Under the pieces are notes generated by a model. The model worked only from the letters and a program-made list of their open reading frames with translations, was not told the origin of the DNA and did no database searches. A DNA stretch of 64,000 nt from Streptomyces sp. NBC_00247 (GTDB lineage: Bacteria > Actinomycetota > Actinomycetes > Streptomycetales > Streptomycetaceae): positions 3,926,001 to 3,990,000 of the forward strand of contig NZ_CP108093.1 of assembly GCF_036188265.1 (NCBI RefSeq), given 5' to 3'. The translations under genes and the position numbers were made by a program. Of the stretch, positions 14,574-21,871 are shown one piece after another (position 1 is the stretch's first letter; each line of letters begins with the position of its first letter).

Positions 14574-16181
14574 GTGACGCAGACCTCCCCCGCACCGGCC
14601 GACGCCGGGGCGACCCCGGAACCACCACGCTTCACCCACCGCGAGATCATGGTCACGATGAGCGGTCTGGTCATCGCGATGCTGCTCGCGATGCTGGACA
14701 ACATGATCGTGGCGCCCGCGCTGCCCACGATCGTCGGAGACCTCGGCGGCCTCAAGCACCTCGCCTGGGTGACCACCGGTTACATCCTCGCCTCCACCGT
14801 CGCCACCCCGATCTGGGGCAAGCTCGGTGACCTGCTGGGCCGCCGGAGCACCTTCATCACCTCCATCGTGATCTTCCTCGCCGGCTCCGCGCTCTGCGGT
14901 CTCTCCCAGAACATGGGTGAACTCATCGGCTTCCGCGCCCTCCAGGGCCTCGGCGCCGGTGGCCTCATGGTCGGCGTGATGGCGGTGCTGGCCGAGATCG
15001 TGCCGCCCCGCGACCGCAGCAAGTACCAGGGCGTGATGATGGCGGTCATGCCCGTCGCCATGATCGGCGGCCCGCTCGCCGGTGGCTTCATCACCGACAA
15101 CCTGAACTGGCGCTGGGCCTTCTACGTCAACCTGCCGCTGGGCGTCATCGCCCTGTTCGTCTGCTGGTTCGTCCTCGCCAAGCTCCCGCGCAAGTCCGCC
15201 GCCAAGGTCCGCATCGACTGGACCGGCACCGCGCTGCTGAGCGTCTGGATCACCACCCTGGTCCTGATCACCAGCTGGGGCGGCAGCGAGTACGACTGGG
15301 CCTCGGGCATGATCCTCGGCCTCATCGCGGTCACCGTGATCGCCTTCGTCGCGTTCGTCCTCGTCGAGCGCCGGGCGGTGGAGCCGATCATGCCGCTGTC
15401 GGTCTTCGCCGACCGCAACTTCAGCCTCGCCGGTGCCCTCAGCTTCATCGTCGGCTTCGCCATGTTCGGCGGGATCACCCTGCTGCCGCAGTTCCAGCAG
15501 TACGTCCAGGGCTCCTCCGCCACCAACAGCGGTCTGCTCCTCATGCCGATGATGCTCGCCGCGATGGTGCTCTCGCTCGTCGGCGGCACCTACATCAGCA
15601 AGACCGGCAAGTACCGTCCGCTGCCCATCGTGGGCACGGTCTTCCTGACCGCCGGGCTCGTCCTCTTCGCCACCATGGGGCCCGACACCTCCCGCTTCAC
15701 CACCGGGCTGTACATGGTGGTGCTCGGCCTCGGCATGGGCGGCCTGATGCAGACCACCATGCTCATCGCCCAGAACAGCGCCCCGCTGCGCGACATCGGC
15801 GCCGCCACCGGCGCGGCCACCTTCCTGCGCAACATGGGCGGCTCGCTCGGCGTCTCCCTGCTCGGCACCCTCTACGCCGGCAAGCTCACCGACTCCTTCA
15901 CCGCGGCCGGTGCGCAGGCCGCGGGAGGCGCCGACGCCGGTTCCTCGGTCTCCAGCATGACCCCCGAAGCGCTGCGGTCCCTGCCCGCCGCCGTCCAGCA
16001 CGCCTTCGCCCAGGCGGTCAGCGACGGCGTCGACACCGCTTTCGCCTGGGCCGCCGGCGCTGCGGCCATCGGCATCGTCGTCGCCCTCTTCGTCCGCCAG
16101 GTGCCGCTGCGCGGCTTCACCGGCGGCGAGGAGAAGAAGGCGGAAGCGGTGGCGGCACCCGTCCCGGCGGTCGCCGAGTGA
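14574..16181 (+). CDS. DHA2 family multidrug exporter (EmrB/QacA type)
   Basis: A 535-residue major facilitator protein with 14 predicted membrane segments, as usual for DHA2. Motif A is GKLGDLLGRR near 82-91; the first helix carries LDNMIVAPALPTIV with Asp and a proline of motif D1. It should export drugs or metabolites using the proton gradient. The GTG at 14574, 8 bases after AAAGG, was chosen; an ATG at 14567 is out of frame. The TetR gene and operators upstream control it. A long hairpin follows. Confidence 0.92.
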   Translation: MTQTSPAPADAGATPEPPRFTHREIMVTMSGLVIAMLLAMLDNMIVAPALPTIVGDLGGLKHLAWVTTGYILASTVATPIWGKLGDLLGRRSTFITSIVIFLAGSALCGLSQNMGELIGFRALQGLGAGGLMVGVMAVLAEIVPPRDRSKYQGVMMAVMPVAMIGGPLAGGFITDNLNWRWAFYVNLPLGVIALFVCWFVLAKLPRKSAAKVRIDWTGTALLSVWITTLVLITSWGGSEYDWASGMILGLIAVTVIAFVAFVLVERRAVEPIMPLSVFADRNFSLAGALSFIVGFAMFGGITLLPQFQQYVQGSSATNSGLLLMPMMLAAMVLSLVGGTYISKTGKYRPLPIVGTVFLTAGLVLFATMGPDTSRFTTGLYMVVLGLGMGGLMQTTMLIAQNSAPLRDIGAATGAATFLRNMGGSLGVSLLGTLYAGKLTDSFTAAGAQAAGGADAGSSVSSMTPEALRSLPAAVQHAFAQAVSDGVDTAFAWAAGAAAIGIVVALFVRQVPLRGFTGGEEKKAEAVAAPVPAVAE

Positions 16182-16202
16182 CCTGCTGACCCACAAGCCC
16201 AC

Positions 16203-16257
16203 CGGCTCGTGAAGGTGCCCTGTACGGACGTTCCGTACAGGGCACCTTCACGAGCCG
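16203..16257. terminator. Very long perfect hairpin, bidirectional terminator
   Basis: A perfect 26-bp stem (starts CGGCTCGTGAAGGTGCCC) with a 3-base CGT centre separates the convergent exporter and HD-domain genes. The arms have no mismatch. Confidence 0.85.
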
Positions 16258-16263
16258 GGGCCC

Positions 16264-16929
16264 TCACGGCAGCGTGGCCTCCAGCAGCCTCAGCTCCGTC
16301 GTCAGGTTCTGCCGCGCCCTGGCCTCCCATTCCTTCGCCCCGTACGGCGTACGGAAGAGCACCGGCAGCCCCAGCAGTTGCCGCAGCACCCCGGACCGGC
16401 CCTCGCGGAAGAGGTCGTCCGGCACGAAGCCGTACTCCTCGCGGACCTGGGCGGCGTAGCGCGCGTACTCCTCGGGGCCCGCCGCCAGGATCGCCAGGTC
16501 GGCGTCGCACAGCACCTCGCCGTCCCGGTCGCCCTCCGCCGGGTCGTGCGTCACGGTGAGCCGGACCAGCCTCGCCACCTCGGCGGTCGCCCTTTCCGGA
16601 ACCCCCGCCTCGGGCAGCGCCCGTTCGGCGAGGGCGGCGGAGCGCTCCTCGTTCTCGGAGCGGTCGGGCCGGTAGACCGCGTCGTGGAACCAGGCGGCCA
16701 GCCGGACGAGCTCCGGCGCCCCGGCGTGCGCCGCGAGGACGTCGATCCCGTCCAGGACCGCCGTCAGATGGGCGGTGGTGTGGTACTTCCGCTGCGGTTC
16801 GGCCCACCGCTCCAGCAGGTTCTCGGCGTACGGGAGCGGATCGGGGCCCGCCTCGCCGCCCCGGGCGGCCACGAGCGCCTCCCGCCAGCGGATGCGGAGG
16901 TCGGGGGTGTGCGCGGTGTCGTCGGACAT
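16264..16929 (-). CDS. HD-domain metal-dependent phosphohydrolase
   Basis: A 221-residue protein of the predicted metal-dependent HD superfamily hydrolases. It has RKYHTTAHL (a His-rich first ligand site), the WFHDAVY HD pair near 84-88, and a later DADLAIL Asp. It would hydrolyse a phosphoester; the substrate is unknown. It is divergent from the subtilase gene by 190 bases, in which an inverted repeat GCACT-GCGCA-AGTGC (17037-17051) is the only visible structure. Confidence 0.88.
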   Translation of the reverse strand: MSDDTAHTPDLRIRWREALVAARGGEAGPDPLPYAENLLERWAEPQRKYHTTAHLTAVLDGIDVLAAHAGAPELVRLAAWFHDAVYRPDRSENEERSAALAERALPEAGVPERATAEVARLVRLTVTHDPAEGDRDGEVLCDADLAILAAGPEEYARYAAQVREEYGFVPDDLFREGRSGVLRQLLGLPVLFRTPYGAKEWEARARQNLTTELRLLEATLP

Positions 16930-17119
16930 GCGGGAACTCTAAGGTGTGCCGGGCGTCGCGGAACCGGTCGAGATCCGTCGGACACGCCCTCGAGCCGTTC
17001 CCGGATGCCTTCGGTCCGGGGTCCGAACGGGGGAGCGCACTGCGCAAGTGCTTCCGGTATGCGGCGAACCTCCGTGAGGGGTCGTTGGCCGGGGACTTCT
17101 CACATGATCGTCTCGGCGC

Positions 17120-18376
17120 GTGCACACTCGCCACGCGCTCGTACTCGCGTCCGCATTCGCCCTGGCCCTCGTGGGCCCCCTCGCCACCAGCGCGGCTTCC
17201 GCGCCCACGCCGCCCGACCCGGAACCCGCGCCGCTGATCCGTGCGGGGGACCCCATCCCCGGCCGGTACGTCGTCACCCTCGACCCGCTCGTGGACGCGG
17301 CCAAGACCGCGCAGAAGCTGGGCCTCGCACCGACCTTCACGTACAGCAAGGCGCTCAACGGCTTCGCCGTCCCCCTCACCCCGGCCCAGCTGACGACCCT
17401 CCGCAACACCCCCGGCGTGACCTCGGTGGAGGAGGACGCGACCAACTCCGTGCCCTCCTCCGAATCGGTCCCCGCGTACCAGCCGGTCCCCGCCCGGAAG
17501 GCGGCCCCCACGCCGAGGACCGCCTCCGCCCGCCTCGCACCGGCCTCCACCTGGGGCCTCGACCGCATCGACCAGCGGAACCTGCCGCTCGACGGCGAGT
17601 TCACCACCGGCGGCGACGGTGCCGGAGTGACCGCCTACATCCTCGACTCGGGCATCGACTACCAGCACACCGAGTTCGGCGGGGCCGGCGGCACCCGTGC
17701 CTCCTTCGGCTTCGACGCCGTGGGCGACGGCCGTCGCGGCGCGGACTGCTACGGCCACGGCACGCACGTCGCGGGCACCGTGGGGGGCAGCACGTACGGT
17801 GTCGCCCCCGCGGCGAGCCTGGTCAGCGTCCGCGTCCTGAACTGCAACGGGCAGGGCTCCAGCTCCGGGCTGATCGCCGGCCTGGACTGGGTCGCCCAGA
17901 ACGCCGTGCGGCCCGCGGTCCTCAACGGCTCGCTGGGCGGCGGCAAGTCCCAGGCGGTCAACCGCGCCACGACCGCGCTGTCCACCGCAGGAATCCTGTC
18001 CGTCGTCGCGGCGGGCAACGACTCCAGGAACGCCTGCGACGTCTCGCCCGCCTCCGCCGACGGAGCTCTGACCGTCGCGGCCTCCACCGAGGACGACGAG
18101 CAGGCGTCCTTCTCCAATCGGGGCGAGTGCGTCGAGCTCTACGCCCCCGGCCAGGACATCCTCTCGGCCCGGATCGGCGGCGGCTCGGTCACCATGAGCG
18201 GCACCTCGATGGCGGCCCCCCACGCCACCGGCCTCGCCGCCCTCTACAAGCAGGCCCACCCCGACGCGGCCTCCGCCGACGTCGCCGCCTGGATCGACGA
18301 GGTGTCCACCAGGGACGTCCTGACGAACGTCAGCCCGGGCACCCCCAACCACCTCCTCTTCACCGACGGCCTGTAG
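17120..18376 (+). CDS. Secreted S8 family serine protease (subtilase)
   Basis: A 418-residue preproprotease. Signal peptide runs to about 28 (SAASA), an inhibitor I9-type propeptide follows (about 45-108; GRYVVTLDP...SVEED), then the catalytic domain with Asp176 in ILDSGID, His213 in HGTHVAG and Ser363 in GTSMAAPH. All three catalytic residues are present, so it should be an active extracellular protease of the proteinase K/thermitase kind. The start is a GTG at 17120 with no clear ribosome site; this end could be off by a few codons. It stands alone and ends at a hairpin. Confidence 0.93.
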   Translation: MHTRHALVLASAFALALVGPLATSAASAPTPPDPEPAPLIRAGDPIPGRYVVTLDPLVDAAKTAQKLGLAPTFTYSKALNGFAVPLTPAQLTTLRNTPGVTSVEEDATNSVPSSESVPAYQPVPARKAAPTPRTASARLAPASTWGLDRIDQRNLPLDGEFTTGGDGAGVTAYILDSGIDYQHTEFGGAGGTRASFGFDAVGDGRRGADCYGHGTHVAGTVGGSTYGVAPAASLVSVRVLNCNGQGSSSGLIAGLDWVAQNAVRPAVLNGSLGGGKSQAVNRATTALSTAGILSVVAAGNDSRNACDVSPASADGALTVAASTEDDEQASFSNRGECVELYAPGQDILSARIGGGSVTMSGTSMAAPHATGLAALYKQAHPDAASADVAAWIDEVSTRDVLTNVSPGTPNHLLFTDGL

Positions 18377-18397
18377 ACCGCCGGAACCGCGTCCCGA

Positions 18398-18431
18398 CCG
18401 CCCCGGCCCCGAGACCCCGGTGCCGGGGCGG
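18398..18431 (+). terminator. Terminator of the subtilase gene
   Basis: A perfect 10-bp stem (CCGCCCCGGC / GCCGGGGCGG) with a 14-base loop, 22 bases past the stop. Confidence 0.65.
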
Positions 18432-18492
18432 CGGCGCGCCGAGGACTGTCCCGCACTTCCTGGCGGGTGCGCGACGACAACTACGGCACCCC

Positions 18493-18568
18493 GCCGCGTT
18501 GTCGGAACGTCCCGCCCCATCCGGTGTGCGGACGCTCCTCCGCCTTGCGGTGCACCGCGTCCGACGCC
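18493..18568. repeat. Dispersed intergenic repeat, copy B
   Basis: This 76-base stretch between the subtilase and pxpA aligns with 33644-33720. Shared blocks in the same order and nearly the same spacing are GCCGCGT, GTCGG, ATCCGGT, CTCCGCCT, GCG and GACGCC. Both copies can fold around the ATCCGGT loop (here CGTCCCGC with GCGGACG, one bulge). No protein is encoded. Confidence 0.5.
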
Positions 18569-18613
18569 CCGCACGGATCACCACGCATCGCGGACAGCCC
18601 TTAACGTGATCCC

Positions 18614-19369
18614 GTGACCATGGACCTCAACGCCGATCTCGGCGAAGGCTTCGGCCGTTGGACGCTCACCGACGACGACGCGTTGCTCTCCTGCGTGACC
18701 AGCGCCAACGTGGCCTGCGGCTTCCACGCGGGCGACCCGGCGGTGATGCGCCGCGTCTGCGAGGGCGCGGCGGCCCGGGGCGTGACGATCGGCGCGCAGG
18801 TGTCCTACCGCGACCTGGCGGGCTTCGGACGCCGCTCGATGGACGTCCCGGCGGCCGAACTCACCGCCGAGATCGCCTACCAGATCGGCGCGTTGCGGGT
18901 CTTCGCCGAGGCGGCGGGCTCCCGCGTCGCATACGTCAAACCGCACGGCGCGCTCTACAACCGGGCGGTCCACGACGGTGCGCAGGCGCACGCGGTGGTC
19001 CAGGGGGTACTGCTGGCCGGCGGGGACCTCCCGGTCCTCGGGCTGCCCGGTTCCCGGCTGCTCGCCCACGCCCGCGAGGCCGGACTACCCGCCGTGGAGG
19101 AGGCGTTCGCCGACCGCGCGTACACCCCTGCGGGCACCCTGGTGCCGCGCGGTGAGCCGGGCGCGGTCGTGGAGGACCCGGACGAGGTGGTGCGCCGCGC
19201 GGTCCGGATGACGGTGGACCGGACGGTCGTCGCCGCCGACGGCAGCACCGTCCCCGTCGCCGCCCGCTCCCTCTGCCTGCACGGCGACACCCCCGGCGCG
19301 GCGGCGCTCGCCCGGCGGGTGCGGGCCGCGCTGGAGGAGGCGGGCGTCGACGTCCGGGCGTTCGCGTGA
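18614..19369 (+). CDS. pxpA: 5-oxoprolinase subunit PxpA (LamB/YcsF family)
   Basis: A 251-residue LamB/YcsF protein, normal length. It opens with MDLNADLGEGFGRW and has SANVACGFHAGDP and YVKPHGALYN, the conserved metal/substrate-site blocks. PxpA with PxpB and PxpC cleaves 5-oxoproline (pyroglutamate) to glutamate using ATP, clearing a damage product of glutamine and glutathione-like compounds. GTG 18614 gives MTMDLN; ATG 18620 is an equal choice. It overlaps pxpB by four bases. Confidence 0.93.
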   Translation: MTMDLNADLGEGFGRWTLTDDDALLSCVTSANVACGFHAGDPAVMRRVCEGAAARGVTIGAQVSYRDLAGFGRRSMDVPAAELTAEIAYQIGALRVFAEAAGSRVAYVKPHGALYNRAVHDGAQAHAVVQGVLLAGGDLPVLGLPGSRLLAHAREAGLPAVEEAFADRAYTPAGTLVPRGEPGAVVEDPDEVVRRAVRMTVDRTVVAADGSTVPVAARSLCLHGDTPGAAALARRVRAALEEAGVDVRAFA

Positions 19370-20082
19370 GCGGCGTCGCCCCCGGGGTCGGCGCCCCGCG
19401 GGTGCTGCCGGTCGGGCGGGACGCGCTGCTGGTCGAACTCGGCTCCGGGGAGGCCGCCGAGGCGTTCCACGCCGAGGTGCTGCGCCGCCGCGACCGGGGC
19501 GAACTGCCGCCGGTGCGCGAGATCGTCCCCGGCGCGCGCACGGTCCTGCTCGACGGGATCGGCGAACCGGGCGGACGGGCCGCCGGGACAGCCGGAGTCG
19601 ACCACTTCGCGCGCGAGCTGGCCGGCTGGACCGTGCAGCCGCTGCGCCGCGCGGACGGACCCGCCGTGCAGATCCCGGTCGTCTACGACGGCCCGGACCT
19701 GGCCGAGGTCGCCGCGCTCTGGGGCGTACCGCCCGGGGAGGTGGCCGCCGTCCACTCCGGTACGGCGTTCCGCGTCGCGTTCTGCGGGTTCGCCCCCGGC
19801 TTCGGCTACCTCACCGGACTCCCCGAGCACCTGCACGTACCCCGGCGGGCTACCCCGCGCACCCGGGTCCCGGCCGGGGCGCTCGCGCTGGCCGGTCCGT
19901 ACACCGGGGTCTACCCGCGCGCCTCGCCCGGCGGCTGGCGGCTCATCGGGCGGATGCCTGACCCGGACCGGCTCTGGGACCCCGCCCGCGACCCGGCCGC
20001 GCTGCTGGTCCCGGGGGCGTGGGTGCGGTTCGTGCCGGTGGACCCCACGAGCGCCCCCACGAGCGTGGAGGAGCGGGCGTGA
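19366..20082 (+). CDS. pxpB: 5-oxoprolinase subunit PxpB
   Basis: A 238-residue KipI-type protein. The C-terminal cyclophilin-like domain has the marker AFCGFAPGFGYLTGLP, PRRATPRTRVPAGA and GGWRLIGR. With PxpC it forms the ATP-using kinase part of 5-oxoprolinase. The older KipI name (kinase inhibitor) does not fit this context. GTG start overlaps the pxpA stop (GTGA), and its own stop overlaps pxpC in the same way. Confidence 0.93.
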   Translation: MSGVAPGVGAPRVLPVGRDALLVELGSGEAAEAFHAEVLRRRDRGELPPVREIVPGARTVLLDGIGEPGGRAAGTAGVDHFARELAGWTVQPLRRADGPAVQIPVVYDGPDLAEVAALWGVPPGEVAAVHSGTAFRVAFCGFAPGFGYLTGLPEHLHVPRRATPRTRVPAGALALAGPYTGVYPRASPGGWRLIGRMPDPDRLWDPARDPAALLVPGAWVRFVPVDPTSAPTSVEERA

Positions 20083-20966
20083 GCGGGCTGTTGCGGGTGG
20101 TACGGGCCGGGGCGCTGACCACCGTCCAGGACGCCGGGCGCACCGGCTGGGCGCACCTCGGCGTCCCCAGGGCCGGGGCGCTCGACGCGCCCGCGCACCG
20201 GCTCGCCAACCGGCTGGTGGGCAACGATCCCGCCGCCGCCGTACTGGAGACCACCGCCACCGGCTGCGCCGTCCGCCCCGACCGGACCGTGGTCGCGGTG
20301 GTCGGCGGCGCGGTCTGCCGGGTCACGGTCGACGGACGCCCGGCCGCCTGGGGCGCCCCCGTGCGGGTCCCGGCGGGGGCGGTACTGGAGGCGGGCCCCG
20401 CGCTCAGCGGTCTCCGCGGCTACCTGGCGTTCGCGGGCGGCCTGGAGCCGGACGCGGTCCTCGGCAGCCGTTCGGCCGACCTGCTCTCCGGGCTCGGCCC
20501 GCCCCCGCTGCGCGACGGGGACACCCTTCCGCTCGGCGAACCGCCCGCCGGCGGCCCGGCGCTCCCGGACGCCGCGCCCTGGGCGGCGGCACCCGCCGCG
20601 CCCGGCGGTCTCGTGCTGCCGGTCCGCCAGGGGCCCCGGCACGACTGGTTCACCGAAGGCGCCCTGCGTACCCTGACCACGGCCGCGTACCGCGTCTCCT
20701 CCGCGAGCAACCGCGTCGGGCTGCGCACCGAGGGCCCCGCGCTGGAACGGGCCGCCGGCGTCGGTGGGGGCACCGGCGGCGAACTCCCCAGCGAGGGCAT
20801 GGTGCTCGGCGCGGTCCAGGTCCCGCCGGACGGCCGGCCGGTGGTGTTCCTGCACGACCACCCGACGACCGGCGGCTACCCGGTCGTCGGGGTCGTCCCG
20901 GTCCACGCCCTCGCGGCGGCGGCCCAGGCGGTCCCGGGGACCCCGATCCGGTTCGTACGCGTATGA
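20079..20966 (+). CDS. pxpC: 5-oxoprolinase subunit PxpC
   Basis: A 295-residue KipA-type protein. Marker blocks are TTVQDAGRTGW, GVPRAGALD, GYLAFAGG, VRQGPRHDWF and SEGMVLGAVQVPPDGRPV. It is the third subunit of 5-oxoprolinase and binds PxpB. The GTG start overlaps the pxpB stop (GTGA), so all three subunits are translated as a coupled set in equal amounts. Confidence 0.93.
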   Translation: MSGLLRVVRAGALTTVQDAGRTGWAHLGVPRAGALDAPAHRLANRLVGNDPAAAVLETTATGCAVRPDRTVVAVVGGAVCRVTVDGRPAAWGAPVRVPAGAVLEAGPALSGLRGYLAFAGGLEPDAVLGSRSADLLSGLGPPPLRDGDTLPLGEPPAGGPALPDAAPWAAAPAAPGGLVLPVRQGPRHDWFTEGALRTLTTAAYRVSSASNRVGLRTEGPALERAAGVGGGTGGELPSEGMVLGAVQVPPDGRPVVFLHDHPTTGGYPVVGVVPVHALAAAAQAVPGTPIRFVRV

Positions 20967-21070
20967 GGTGACCAGGCGCGACCCGGTCACCCGCAAGGAC
21001 CCCGGAGGGCTGCGCGCCCGCGCGATCGATCGTAGGCTTGGATATTGGCCTAGACCTCTTGACGCCGATC

Positions 21071-21082
21071 CGGACCGGTCCG
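21071..21082. promoter_or_regulatory. Palindrome upstream of cutC
   Basis: CGGACCGGTCCG is a perfect 12-bp palindrome inside a run of GATCCGG/CCGGTCCGA repeats (21067-21095), 40 bases before cutC. It could be an operator. The rest of 20967-21121 shows no gene. Confidence 0.3.
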
Positions 21083-21121
21083 ATCCGGTCCGACGGGCGT
21101 CATCCCGAGAAGTGGGGACAC

Positions 21122-21811
21122 ATGAGCAACCGCGCAGTCCTGGAGGTGATCGCGCTCGACGCCCAGGACGCGGTCGCGGCCCAGGCCGGTGGAGCCGACC
21201 GGCTCGAACTGGTCACCGACATGGCCGCCGACGGCCTGACCCCGGCCCGGGAGACCTTCGCCGCCATCAGGGCGGCCGTCGACATCCCGCTGCGCGTGAT
21301 GCTCCGGCAGGAGGACGGGTTCGCCACCGGTGACATCGACCGCCTCCTCGGGCGGCTCGGCGAGCTGCGGGAAGCGGGCGCCGACCAGTTCGTCTTCGGG
21401 TTCCTGGACCGGGAGGGCCACGCCGACCTCGTCGCCGTGGAACGGATCGTGGCCGAGCTGGACGGCTGCCCGTGGACGTTCCACCGCGCGATCGACCGGG
21501 CCACCGACCGGGGTTCGCTGCGTAAGCAGCTCGCGGACCTGCCCGGCCTCGACACGTACCTGACGGCGGGCGCGGCGACCGGTGTCGACGACGGCGTGCC
21601 GACCCTGCTCGACGAGGCCGCCCGCTCGGACGAACCCGGCTACGAGCCGCAGATCCTCGTCGGCGGCGGCCTCCGCCTCGACCACCTGCCGAGCCTGCGG
21701 GCCGCCGGACTCGACGCCTTCCACATCGGTGGCGCCGCCCGCCCGCACGGCTGGACCGGCCCGGTGGACGAGGCTGCCGTACGCACCTGGCGCGAGGCCG
21801 TCGACGCGTAG
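21122..21811 (+). CDS. cutC: CutC family protein
   Basis: A 229-residue TIM-barrel protein with CutC blocks: LEVIALDAQDAVAAQAGGADRLEL at the start, then PLRVMLR, FVFGFLD and FHRAIDR, and IGGAAR near the end. CutC has been linked to copper handling, but the direct role is disputed and some members look like enzymes. ATG 21122 was chosen because the protein then starts at the first barrel strand; a longer frame from 21038 would add only low-complexity residues. Confidence 0.88.
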   Translation: MSNRAVLEVIALDAQDAVAAQAGGADRLELVTDMAADGLTPARETFAAIRAAVDIPLRVMLRQEDGFATGDIDRLLGRLGELREAGADQFVFGFLDREGHADLVAVERIVAELDGCPWTFHRAIDRATDRGSLRKQLADLPGLDTYLTAGAATGVDDGVPTLLDEAARSDEPGYEPQILVGGGLRLDHLPSLRAAGLDAFHIGGAARPHGWTGPVDEAAVRTWREAVDA

Positions 21812-21822
21812 GCACCCGGGCA

Positions 21823-21862
21823 GGCGGTGTCTGCGAGGGGGCGACCCGGCGCGGACACCGCC
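21823..21862. terminator. Bidirectional terminator between cutC and helD
   Basis: A 13-bp stem with one wobble pair (GGCGGTGTCTGCG / CGCGGACACCGCC) between two convergent genes. Confidence 0.65.
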
Positions 21863-21871
21863 CGCGGTCCC

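Noticed and set aside
14469..16202. 577-residue minus-strand frame opposite the DHA2 exporter
   Set aside because: His/Asp/Gly-rich antisense translation of a membrane protein gene; no start signal and no fold.
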